27,937 nt of DNA from Thermoflexales bacterium (GTDB lineage Bacteria > Chloroflexota > Anaerolineae > B4-G1), in assembly GCA_007118795.1 (NCBI GenBank), contig SKQX01000002.1:1-27937 (forward strand). Direction: 5' to 3'. The position numbers and the translations under genes were made by a program. A model generated the notes under the pieces. The model did not search any database, was not told the origin of the DNA, and worked only from the letters and a program-made list of their open reading frames with translations. Shown here one piece after another: positions 14,744 through 22,222 of this stretch (positions are counted from its first letter, which is position 1; each line of letters begins with the position of its first letter).

Positions 14744-16465
14744 CTAAGCCTGTTCCTTCCACACCTCGTTGAACATCATGTAGTAGGTGGGATGCATTGG
14801 CACGTTCCGGAGATCCTTACCGTGGATGTACCAGATGTTCCGCCAGTAGGGAATACCGATGGATCCACGCTCGTACTGGATCCGCTGGAGATCGCAGAAG
14901 ATCTCCCGCCGTGCCTCGACGTCGATGGTCCCGTTTGCCTCGGTCAGCAGTTCAGAAAACTCGTCGTCGACCCAGCGTGACTCGTTCCAGGCTGCTGGGG
15001 AGCCGTCCGGATCGGCCGTGTAGGCCAGGCTCAGTACCATGGTGCCCAGAGGACGATGTGTCCACGGCGTGATGCCCAGGCCGACCTCTGTCCATTGCTC
15101 CCAGTACTGGGGATTTGGCATGGCGTTGATGGTGATGTTGAAGCCGCCGGGTTCAGCGTCCTCTTTGAGGATCTCCGCGTACGATACGACGTCGCCCCAA
15201 CCGCTGCCGACCGCCAACTCGACGTCCAGACCGGCGGGATAGCCCGCGTCGGCGAGCAGCTGTCTGGCCCTTTCGGGGTCGTATTCCGGGGCAGGCATGT
15301 CGCAGTACTCGGGGTGGACTGGAGCGACGTGGAAGTCCTCTCCAGGTGCTCCTTCCCCGAAGTACGCTAGATTGAGGAGCTTCTCGTGGTTCTGGCATAG
15401 CTTGAGCGCCATGCGCACGTCGTTATCCGTCCAGGGATCCAGGTCTACGCGCATACGAAGCACTCGGGTCTGGCCCGTGGTGATGCCCCCTACGGCGACG
15501 TCGTCCGAGTCCCTCAGTGCGAGGAAGACGTCGGTGCCCCCAATGTCGCCCAGATCCAAGAGGTCAACCTCGCCACCCTGAATCGCAGCGATCCAGGCCG
15601 ACGTCTCCGCGCCCATATCGATGAACTCCATCTCATCAAGATAGGGGAGCGGCTGTCCGTCCTCTCCGTCCTGCCAATAGTCCTCTCGACGACGGAGCAG
15701 TACGCGCTCGCCCTCACTGTACTCCTCCAGGGTGTAGGGGCCCGTACCGTGAGGTCTCCTGATGAAGTCGCCCTCAAAGGTCCGGTGGTTCAGCACCAAG
15801 GCCGGGTAGTGGAAGAGATGCTCGGGGACAGCGATCTCCGGTGTATCGAGATGCAGCCTGACCGTATGGTCATCCACCTTCTCAATACCGCCAAGGCTCA
15901 AGTACCCGCCCATCAGCCCGAGGATCGACGAGCCGACATCCTCGTCCAGCCACTCGTTCAGCGTGAAGACCACATCATCCGCGTTGAACTCGTCGCCGTT
16001 GTTGTGCGTCACGCCCTGGCGCAGGTTGAGTGTCCACTCCATCAAGTCGTCACTGACCTCCCAGTTCTCGAGCAGCCAGGGATGGGTGATGTTGTCGCCG
16101 TCGGTATACGTGAGATACTCAGCGACCTGACGCAGCTGGTTCGAGGGTGATACCCAGGAGAACTGGGCCGGGTGCGTCACTCGCTGCACCTGCGATGCAA
16201 CTCGGAGTCTCCCACCGCGATCTGGTCCTTCCACGGGCGGTTCGATGGGTTCGTCCGGTGGTTCTTCGGGGTCCGGTTCCACTGGTTCCGGCTCAGGGGG
16301 GGCACAGCCGGCTACGAAGGTACTGGCCGCAACGACGGACATCCCCAGCAGAGTTGCGTTCCTCAGGAACTCGCGACGGGTGATTCTACCGCTTTGATAG
16401 AGTTCCTTCAACTCGGGAATGTAGGCGTGGGCCTCGTTTCGGTCTTCCTTCTTGATGATTTCCAT
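14744..16465 (-). CDS. Tat-exported lipoprotein solute-binding protein, family 5 (peptide/nickel/opine type)
   Basis: This extracytoplasmic receptor delivers substrate to the adjacent permeases. The 573-residue protein begins with a 29-residue N-region, then twin-arginine TRREFLRNA (RR at 30-31), a hydrophobic stretch and lipobox FVAGC with Cys54 as the predicted lipidated residue. A Pro/Glu linker (55-80) precedes the two-lobed family 5 fold, with WTLNLRQGVTHNNGDEFNADDVVF and GTGPYTLEEYSEGE being typical segments. Tat export implies folding or cofactor loading before secretion. AGGAGG is 8 nt from the ATG. It is the first gene of the leftward transporter operon and ends in TAG. The ligand cannot be read from the sequence; family 5 proteins bind peptides, opines, betaine-type compounds, nickel or sugars. 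Confidence 0.94.
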   Translation of the reverse strand: MEIIKKEDRNEAHAYIPELKELYQSGRITRREFLRNATLLGMSVVAASTFVAGCAPPEPEPVEPDPEEPPDEPIEPPVEGPDRGGRLRVASQVQRVTHPAQFSWVSPSNQLRQVAEYLTYTDGDNITHPWLLENWEVSDDLMEWTLNLRQGVTHNNGDEFNADDVVFTLNEWLDEDVGSSILGLMGGYLSLGGIEKVDDHTVRLHLDTPEIAVPEHLFHYPALVLNHRTFEGDFIRRPHGTGPYTLEEYSEGERVLLRRREDYWQDGEDGQPLPYLDEMEFIDMGAETSAWIAAIQGGEVDLLDLGDIGGTDVFLALRDSDDVAVGGITTGQTRVLRMRVDLDPWTDNDVRMALKLCQNHEKLLNLAYFGEGAPGEDFHVAPVHPEYCDMPAPEYDPERARQLLADAGYPAGLDVELAVGSGWGDVVSYAEILKEDAEPGGFNITINAMPNPQYWEQWTEVGLGITPWTHRPLGTMVLSLAYTADPDGSPAAWNESRWVDDEFSELLTEANGTIDVEARREIFCDLQRIQYERGSIGIPYWRNIWYIHGKDLRNVPMHPTYYMMFNEVWKEQA

Positions 16466-16503
16466 CTGTCACTCCTCCTAGAGGTCTTGTCAGTCTTGCG
16501 GGA

Positions 16504-16518
16504 AGGGCAGGGTGCCCT
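16504..16518 (-). other. Small hairpin in the leader of the transporter operon
   Basis: AGGGCA (16504-16509), a 3-nt loop and TGCCCT (16513-16518) form a perfect 6-bp stem about 40 nt upstream of the binding-protein start, within the predicted long 5' leader. The function is unknown and it could be fortuitous. Confidence 0.3.
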
Positions 16519-16783
16519 CTGCGCAACTGCCTTTGGTCGATCGCTGTATTACCACCTCCTCTCGGTATAGTCTTCTTCACCTATGAGCACGATCAAGACG
16601 GCTACCCGACGCTCGTTTGGGTTTTCCTCCAGCGGTGATAATGGCTTTCGACCGGGAGCTGTGGCCGAACAGTAGAACGGCACTTGTCATAAAGGGAACA
16701 GCGTCGAGTTGGAACGGCCCCGTCTTAAAGGCCCGGGAAGACATCCAGTCCGCATCTCCAGCGAACGGACACCATCATAACCG

Positions 16784-16811
16784 ATTATACTCATCCAGGA
16801 ATCTGTGTCAA
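16784..16811 (-). promoter_or_regulatory. Near-perfect sigma70 promoter for the ABC transporter operon
   Basis: On the minus strand, TTGACA (16806-16811), a 16-bp spacer and TATAAT (16784-16789) match both consensus hexamers exactly. The predicted start near 16777 leaves a leader of about 310 nt before the binding-protein ATG at 16465. No riboswitch fold is recognised in that leader. Confidence 0.75.
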
Positions 16812-16919
16812 ACAGCTATCAGACGGCTAAGCGCACATCGACGTGAGCATGGCAAGAGTGCATACAGAGACGTTGATGTTCCTCTCCCGAAAGTTGGTGC
16901 TCTTCACATCCCACGATGC

Positions 16920-16947
16920 TTGACATCACCAAGAACGGAGTTACAAT
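16920..16947 (+). promoter_or_regulatory. Promoter of the GntR-led rightward operon
   Basis: TTGACA (16920-16925), a 16-bp spacer and TACAAT (16942-16947) form a strong promoter with an expected start near 16954, about 73 nt upstream of the regulator ATG. It is divergent from the transporter promoter about 110 bp away. Confidence 0.72.
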
Positions 16948-16992
16948 ATACCAGATCTTCTGATTTTTGCAACTAAGGTGTAGGGTAGGCTC

Positions 16993-17011
16993 AGTTCAAC
17001 GTCTTTGAACT
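16993..17011 (+). promoter_or_regulatory. Perfect palindrome, candidate GntR operator
   Basis: AGTTCAA (16993-16999), a 5-nt spacer and TTGAACT (17005-17011) form a perfect 7-bp-arm dyad. It lies about 40 nt after the predicted transcription start and 15 nt before the GntR start codon. Its size suits a homodimeric winged-helix regulator, so autoregulation by the following gene is inferred. Confidence 0.55.
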
Positions 17012-17026
17012 CACTGCGAGGTTGCC

Positions 17027-17713
17027 ATGCCGTCCCACATTCGTACCAGCACACTCGTCGACGATGTCGTTGATGAGATCCGTCAGAAAATCCTGGCGGG
17101 CGAGATGGAGCCCGGGGATTTTCTCCCCACGCGGCGCGAGCTAGCCAGCATGTACGGAGTTGGCCTCTCGACGGTCCAGGAGGCCATTCAGGCGCTCTCG
17201 GCGGTCGGGATGCTGGACTCGCGTCCTGGCAAGGGAACCTGGGTTAGAGAAGATGCGCTGGAAGGGCTGATCCATCCCGAGACGGTGCGCAACCGCCTGG
17301 GTAATCTCAACGTCGCGGGAGTATACGAGGCGCGGAGCGTGATGGAGGTGACCCTGACAAGGATGGCGGCCCAGCGGTCGACATCATCCGACCTCGGGCG
17401 TATCCGGGAGGCGCTGGAGCGAATGGAGGCCTGCGTCGAGGACAGCGAGGCATTTGTGGCGGCCGATCTCGATTTCCATCTGGCTGTCGCGAAGGCAGGC
17501 AAGAACGACCTCCTCGAGCAGTTCTACTACCTGTCGCGCAAGCTGATCGCCGAGGCTGTTCACGAGATCGTCCGTCGACCGGGTGTGAAGCAGGACTCCA
17601 TTCTCTATCAGAAGGCCATTCTCAGCGCCATCGAAGACCATAACCCGGACGCAGCCGAGCAAGCCGCCCGCAGCCACATGGGTTATGTCGATAGGCTGCT
17701 GAAACACTGGTGA
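17027..17713 (+). CDS. GntR-family transcription regulator, FadR (FCD) subfamily
   Basis: This 228-residue protein is a DNA-binding regulator that usually represses catabolic genes until an organic-acid or amino-acid ligand binds. The N-terminal winged helix (about 8-76) shows EIRQKILAGEMEPGDFLPTR and GVGLSTVQEAIQAL. The helical FCD ligand domain (about 95-225) includes ARSVMEV, DLDFHLAVAKAGKN and a terminal ARSHM. The Asp and two of the metal-binding His positions of FCD are present, but the His normally opening the HxxIlxAI motif appears to be Tyr or Gln (YQKAILSAI), so metal binding may be weakened. It is the first gene of the rightward block and is 63 nt upstream of MttB paralog 2, so it probably controls the island in response to a substrate or product. 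Confidence 0.92.
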   Translation: MPSHIRTSTLVDDVVDEIRQKILAGEMEPGDFLPTRRELASMYGVGLSTVQEAIQALSAVGMLDSRPGKGTWVREDALEGLIHPETVRNRLGNLNVAGVYEARSVMEVTLTRMAAQRSTSSDLGRIREALERMEACVEDSEAFVAADLDFHLAVAKAGKNDLLEQFYYLSRKLIAEAVHEIVRRPGVKQDSILYQKAILSAIEDHNPDAAEQAARSHMGYVDRLLKHW

Positions 17714-17733
17714 ATCATCTCACTTACGGTCGT

Positions 17734-17757
17734 GCCGATTCTGCAGCCTGAATCGGC
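17734..17757 (+). other. Intercistronic hairpin between gntR and MttB paralog 2
   Basis: GCCGATTC (17734-17741), an 8-nt loop and GAATCGGC (17750-17757) form a perfect 8-bp stem that ends 3 nt before the AGGAGAGAGG ribosome site (17761-17770) of the next gene. There is no T-tract. It may act as an operator, an RNA stabiliser or a translational control element. Confidence 0.5.
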
Positions 17758-17776
17758 GAAAGGAGAGAGGCAAGCC

Positions 17777-19222
17777 ATGCCAAGATCGTATGGCTGGCGC
17801 CAAGCCATCGCCCCGTACACCCGTGTCCCCCCGGAGACGTGTGAGCGCATCCATATGGCCTCCCTGGAGATCCTCGAACGCGTGGGCATCGACGTCCACT
17901 ACGATCGGGCGCGGGAGATATTGGGAGATACCGGGGCGCACTTGGATGGCGTGCGGGTCCGAGTCCCGGGCCATATGGTGGAGGAGGCCCTTGGGGTCGC
18001 TCCGGCCCGCATGACGCTGTGCCGCCGAGACGGCGATGTAGCCATTCGTGCCTGGGGTTTTCGCACCGCCTTCGGAGGTGGGTCGGACTGCCTGTACGTC
18101 CTGGATCATGGCACGGGTCGGCGCCGAAAGGCTGTCCTGGACGACGTCAAAGAGGCCATCACTGTGATGGATGCGCTCCCCAACATCGACTTCGTGATGT
18201 CCGGGTTCCTCCCTTCGGACGTCGCACAAGAGGTATATGACGTTCATCAGATGGAGGTGATGCTCAACCATACGACGAAGCCCATCGTCTTCGTGACGCC
18301 GGACTTTCGGGGATGCGTGACAGCGGTCGAGATGTGCGAGGTGGTCGCTGGCGGCGCAGAAGCCTTCCGGCAGAAGCCCTTTGCCACATGCTATATCAAC
18401 GTCACTTCGGGCCTGGTCGCCAACCAGGAGGCCGTTCAGAAGTGTATCTACCTGGCGGAGAAGGGGCTTCCCCTACTCTACATCCCGCTTAATGCCGCCG
18501 GGGTCAACTCACCCACCACGACGGCTGGCTGCATGGCCGCGCTCAACGCTGGGACGCTGTTGGGCCTGGTTCTGGCCCAGCTCGTACGCCCCGGCACGCC
18601 GGTCGCGGTGCCGGGCTGGAATGGAGGTCCCTACAACCTGAAAACTATGGTCGGCAACTACGTCCTGGCCGACGAACAGGGAGTGGCGACATCGATGGGC
18701 AAGTATTACGATCTACCGGTGTTCGGGCTGGGCGGTGCCACCGATTCGAAGGTACTCGATCAGCAATGCGCGGCGGAGGCAGCCCTGGGGCTCTTCCAGG
18801 CGCATCTGAGCGGTGCGAACATTATCCACGATTGTGGGTTCATGGACGCCGGTATGCAGGGCTCACTGCAGCTGATGGCCATCGATAACGAGTGGATCGG
18901 CTGGATCCGTGCTGCCACCAGTCCGGTCGAAGCTGACGATGAGACACTGGCTCTCGATCTGGTCGAGGAGTTGGGTCCTACGGGCGATTACCTCTCGCAC
19001 CAACACACGTACCAGCATTTCCGAGACGGTCACTATGCCGATCTAGCTGACAAGCGCCAGTACGACAGCTGGGTGGAGCAGGGCGGGAAGTCGATGGAGG
19101 AGCGCGCTGCGGAACAGGTGGATACCATCCTGCAGCAACACGAACCAAAGCCGCTCCCAGAGGACGTGCGGAAGGCCCTGCGGGACATCGTCCTCCGGGA
19201 GGCACGGCGGGCAGTCGAGTGA
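17777..19222 (+). CDS. MttB-family (COG5598) methyltransferase, paralog 2
   Basis: This predicted quaternary-amine demethylase of the trimethylamine methyltransferase superfamily has 481 residues, the usual length. It carries the family landmarks: LEILERVGIDV near the N-terminus, GGSDCLYVLD (101-110), LNHTTKPIVFVT (163-174), GGATDSK (319-325) followed by DQQ, and IIHDCG (349-354). There is no internal TAG, so no pyrrolysine. AGGAGAGAGG lies 6 nt from ATG 17777; an upstream start in the same frame at 17732 would translate through the hairpin and lacks a ribosome site. It follows the GntR gene and precedes the PLP enzyme by 33 nt. Its corrinoid partner is not encoded nearby and its substrate is unknown. 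Confidence 0.92.
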   Translation: MPRSYGWRQAIAPYTRVPPETCERIHMASLEILERVGIDVHYDRAREILGDTGAHLDGVRVRVPGHMVEEALGVAPARMTLCRRDGDVAIRAWGFRTAFGGGSDCLYVLDHGTGRRRKAVLDDVKEAITVMDALPNIDFVMSGFLPSDVAQEVYDVHQMEVMLNHTTKPIVFVTPDFRGCVTAVEMCEVVAGGAEAFRQKPFATCYINVTSGLVANQEAVQKCIYLAEKGLPLLYIPLNAAGVNSPTTTAGCMAALNAGTLLGLVLAQLVRPGTPVAVPGWNGGPYNLKTMVGNYVLADEQGVATSMGKYYDLPVFGLGGATDSKVLDQQCAAEAALGLFQAHLSGANIIHDCGFMDAGMQGSLQLMAIDNEWIGWIRAATSPVEADDETLALDLVEELGPTGDYLSHQHTYQHFRDGHYADLADKRQYDSWVEQGGKSMEERAAEQVDTILQQHEPKPLPEDVRKALRDIVLREARRAVE

Positions 19223-19255
19223 CCGAGGGACTCACCCGACATCGGAGGCATCGGT

Positions 19256-20497
19256 ATGCACGACGACGATCGATTCTTTATGCGCGACGCCTGGGTTTTC
19301 GATCCGGAGGTTAGGCCGATATCTATTCCGGATCTTAACCTGGGCTTCGATACCCGAGCTTTGCACGCCGGGTTTCATCCCCTGGAGAGCGTGGAGGACT
19401 TCCGCTCCTTCGTACCGCCCATCGTGCAGTCGGTCACTTATCCCTATGTGTCGTTCGATGAGATACCTTATCCTGTCTATGGGCGCACCCAAACCCCCAC
19501 CACGGCGGTGCTCGAACGGAGGCTGGCCGCCCTAGAGGGTGGACAGGCATGCGTGACCGCGGCATCCGGCTCTCAGGCCCTCTTCCACCTCCTGTTCACG
19601 CTGGCCCGTCCCGGGGACAACGTGGTCACGAGCCTCAATGTATACGGGGAGGGGTACAAGCAGGCTACCGCCATCTTCCCGGAACGATGTGGTGTCGACT
19701 TCCGCTTCGTGGAGGAGCCGGCCATTGCGGCGTCGTGGGACGCCGCGATCGATGATGCCACTGTACTCGTGTGGTTGGAGACGCCCAGCAATCCGTGTCT
19801 ATTCGTGACTGATATCGCTGCTGTGGCGGCCGTCGCCCATGCGAAGGGCGTGCCACTGGTCGTGGACAATACGACGGCAACGCCAGCGCTCCAGAAACCG
19901 ATGGAGCTGGGGGCCGACATCATCCTGCTGTCCATCACCAAGTTCCTGTGCGGCAACGCCACCGTTCTGGGCGGCGCCATCGTAGGCCCGGAACCCTTGG
20001 TCGAGGACGTGCGCTGGAACACGACGGAGTTCGTGGGTGCTGTACTGCCGCCGTTCGAGGCGTGGCTTACGCTCCACTTCCTGGAAACGCTGTCCCTCCG
20101 GATGGCGCGTCACAGCGCGAACGCCCAGACCATCGCGGAGTTCCTCGTTGATCACCCCCGGGTGGAGCACGTCAACTACCCGGGCCTGCCGGATCATCCG
20201 CAGCGAGACCTGGCCCAACGTCAGATGTCGGCTGGAGGAGGAATGCTCTCCTTTGTCGCTCCTGGAGGAATGGAAGGAGCCGCTCAGGTGATCGACAGGT
20301 TCGAGTTGATCACCCACGCGGTCACCTTCGGAACCAGCCGGACGATCTGCATGCACCCACCGACGATCACTCACGAGCATATGACGCCGGACGAGCGCGC
20401 CAAGGCAGGTATCGCCGACGGCCTGATCCGGCTGTCGGTGGGCCTGGAGGACGTGGATGATCTGATCCGGGATCTCGACGGCGCGTTGGAGCGATAA
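19256..20497 (+). CDS. Cys/Met-metabolism PLP-dependent enzyme (gamma-synthase/gamma-lyase family)
   Basis: Enzymes of this family make or break C-S (or C-O) bonds at the gamma carbon of homoserine- or methionine-type substrates (cystathionine gamma-synthase, methionine gamma-lyase, O-acetylhomoserine sulfhydrylase). The 413-residue protein has the fold-type I PLP pattern: the YGRTQTPTT segment (75-83) binds phosphate from the partner subunit, ASGSQAL (103-109) is the phosphate loop, D204 in VVDNT contacts the pyridine nitrogen, and K229 in SITKF is the Schiff-base lysine. The usual Y-x-R-x-x-NPT reads with Thr for Asn. A GGAGG site lies 7 nt from the ATG. It lies between two MttB paralogs, so the substrate may be a sulfur- or amine-bearing amino acid. 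The exact reaction cannot be assigned. Confidence 0.9.
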   Translation: MHDDDRFFMRDAWVFDPEVRPISIPDLNLGFDTRALHAGFHPLESVEDFRSFVPPIVQSVTYPYVSFDEIPYPVYGRTQTPTTAVLERRLAALEGGQACVTAASGSQALFHLLFTLARPGDNVVTSLNVYGEGYKQATAIFPERCGVDFRFVEEPAIAASWDAAIDDATVLVWLETPSNPCLFVTDIAAVAAVAHAKGVPLVVDNTTATPALQKPMELGADIILLSITKFLCGNATVLGGAIVGPEPLVEDVRWNTTEFVGAVLPPFEAWLTLHFLETLSLRMARHSANAQTIAEFLVDHPRVEHVNYPGLPDHPQRDLAQRQMSAGGGMLSFVAPGGMEGAAQVIDRFELITHAVTFGTSRTICMHPPTITHEHMTPDERAKAGIADGLIRLSVGLEDVDDLIRDLDGALER

Positions 20498-20577
20498 GGG
20501 CGCGGCGCCTGATTCGCTGGTCGTGACGGATCAGCCGGATCCTCGGGATATGGCGCCCATCCCTCAAGACCCGGGTC

Positions 20578-20605
20578 AGGGCGTAGCTCTCCAGAGCTAC
20601 GCCCT
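20578..20605 (+). terminator. Strong hairpin downstream of the PLP enzyme gene
   Basis: AGGGCGTAGCTCT (20578-20590) and AGAGCTACGCCCT (20593-20605) form a perfect 13-bp stem with a tight 2-nt loop in the 215-bp gap before MttB paralog 3. No T-run follows, so it may be a partial terminator or mRNA stabiliser rather than a strict end. The rest of the gap (20498-20712) holds no gene that I can support. Confidence 0.5.
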
Positions 20606-20712
20606 CACCACACTCGGGTTCGATGAGGGCTGGGCGGTGCGATCAGCAACTAACCACACATTCTACTCAGCCACGCTGAGACATACCGTACGACTTATCA
20701 AGGGGGAAGAAC

Positions 20713-22164
20713 GTGAAGGCTGCCAACACTGTGAGTTTCCAGTCCCCGCAGTTCGCCGTCTTGTCAGACCATCAGCTGGAGCGCCTCCATCAGGGCACTC
20801 TCGAGGTGCTCAGACGGACGGGGGTCCGTTTTCACCATCGAGAGGCGCTGCAGATGCTGAAGCACGCTGGTGGTTTCGTCTCCGAGGGGAATCTGGTCAA
20901 GTTTCCGGCCCGGCTGGTGGAGGAAGCCATCGCCTCGGTGCCGGAGAGGATCGTGATGTGCAACCGGAACGGCGAGCCCGCGATCTACCTGGAGGGAGAG
21001 AAGGTCTACTTCGGCACCGGCTCGGATTGCCTCAACCTGCTTGAGCCTCAGTCCTCGGGGCCAGACAGGTGTCGGAGGTTCACTCAGGATGATCTGGTCA
21101 ACGGCTATCGCTTGTGCGACGCGCTGCCGGAGATCGATTTTGTGATGTCCATCGGAATTCCCTCCGACGTGGATCCCGACACGAGCTACGACGTGCAGAT
21201 GGCGCTGATGCTTGAGCACACCACAAAACCCATCGTCTTCGTCACTAACGACGTGAGCAGCTGCCGCCGTGCCATCGATATGGCCGCGGCAGTGGCGGGA
21301 GACCACAGAGCGCTTGCCGAGCAGCAACACATCCTACTTTACTCGGAGCCCAGCTCGCCGCTCCAGCAGTCGGAGACAGCCGTCGATAAGCTCCTTCTGA
21401 TGGCGGAACACGAGCTCCCCGTGGTTCACTCCCCGGGGCCGTTAATGGGCGGCACGGCGCCGATCACGCTGGCGGGCGGGTTGGTGATGTCTGTGGCTGA
21501 GATCCTGAGCGGGCTGGTGGTGCATCAGCTCATGAGCCCCGGTGCGCCCTTTGTGTTCGGTGCGGGACTCCACCACATGGACATGAAGTCGGCCCAGATC
21601 TGCTACGGCGGCCCAGAGTTCCAGCTGACCAAGGCTGCTGTGGCGCAGATGGGCCGTTGGTATGGGATGCCTACGTGGGGCTACGCCGGCTGTTCTGACG
21701 CCAAGACGATGGACGAACAGGCTGCCGCCGAGGCCATGCAGTCGGTATTGATGGCTACGTTGACGGGAGCGAATCTGATCCACGATGTCGGCTATATGGA
21801 GAGCGGGCTCAGCACCTCCTATGAGATGATCGTCCTGACCGATGAGCTCATCGCGATGACGAAAAGCTTGATGAACGGCATTGAGGTTACTGAAGAGACA
21901 CTAATGCTGGAAGAGTTGCACGAGGCTGGACCGGGCGGCCATTTCCTGAACACTGAGGCTACCATGGCCCACTTCCGCGACTTCTGGTACCCTGACCTGT
22001 TCAGCCGTGAGATCCGTGAGACGTGGGAAGAGCAGGGCGCTCACGCGCTGGGCGATCGGCTCACGGAGAAGGTCCGGACCATCATCGCCGAGCACTGTCC
22101 TGAGCCACTGGAGGAGAGCAAGAAGGCCAACCTCGAAGCGACTCTGCAAGGCCTGAAATCGTGA
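20713..22164 (+). CDS. MttB-family (COG5598) methyltransferase, paralog 3
   Basis: This is a 483-residue member of the trimethylamine/betaine methyltransferase superfamily. It has FAVLSDHQ (14-21), GTGSDCLNLLEP (101-112), LEHTTKPIVFVTND (168-181), GGTAPITLAGG (246-256), AGCSDAK (325-331) followed by DEQAAAE, and LIHDVG (355-360). These residues match the family consensus more closely than the other three copies do. The GTG start has AGGGGG 6 nt upstream. No internal TAG is present. The next MttB paralog begins 58 nt downstream. The likely role is demethylation of a quaternary amine with a corrinoid acceptor encoded elsewhere; the substrate is unassigned. Confidence 0.93.
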   Translation: MKAANTVSFQSPQFAVLSDHQLERLHQGTLEVLRRTGVRFHHREALQMLKHAGGFVSEGNLVKFPARLVEEAIASVPERIVMCNRNGEPAIYLEGEKVYFGTGSDCLNLLEPQSSGPDRCRRFTQDDLVNGYRLCDALPEIDFVMSIGIPSDVDPDTSYDVQMALMLEHTTKPIVFVTNDVSSCRRAIDMAAAVAGDHRALAEQQHILLYSEPSSPLQQSETAVDKLLLMAEHELPVVHSPGPLMGGTAPITLAGGLVMSVAEILSGLVVHQLMSPGAPFVFGAGLHHMDMKSAQICYGGPEFQLTKAAVAQMGRWYGMPTWGYAGCSDAKTMDEQAAAEAMQSVLMATLTGANLIHDVGYMESGLSTSYEMIVLTDELIAMTKSLMNGIEVTEETLMLEELHEAGPGGHFLNTEATMAHFRDFWYPDLFSREIRETWEEQGAHALGDRLTEKVRTIIAEHCPEPLEESKKANLEATLQGLKS

Positions 22165-22194
22165 AACACCAGAGAACGGGTCTGGGATCAATGA

Positions 22195-22222
22195 CGGTCT
22201 CGGCGGAAGGAGTGAGAGACCG
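22195..22222 (+). promoter_or_regulatory. Hairpin enclosing the ribosome site of MttB paralog 4
   Basis: CGGTCTC (22195-22201) pairs perfectly with GAGACCG (22216-22222). The 14-nt loop carries GGAAGGAG, and the stem abuts the GTG start at 22223. Folding of the mRNA would hold the ribosome site in a constrained loop, suggesting translational control or a need for coupling to the upstream gene. A weaker competing pairing with GGGTCT at 22178-22183 is possible. Confidence 0.4.

Noticed and set aside
20523..21044. Rightward 173-residue frame overlapping MttB paralog 3
   Set aside because: Most of it is an out-of-frame reading of the methyltransferase gene, and its composition is Arg/Gly-rich as expected of a shadow frame.
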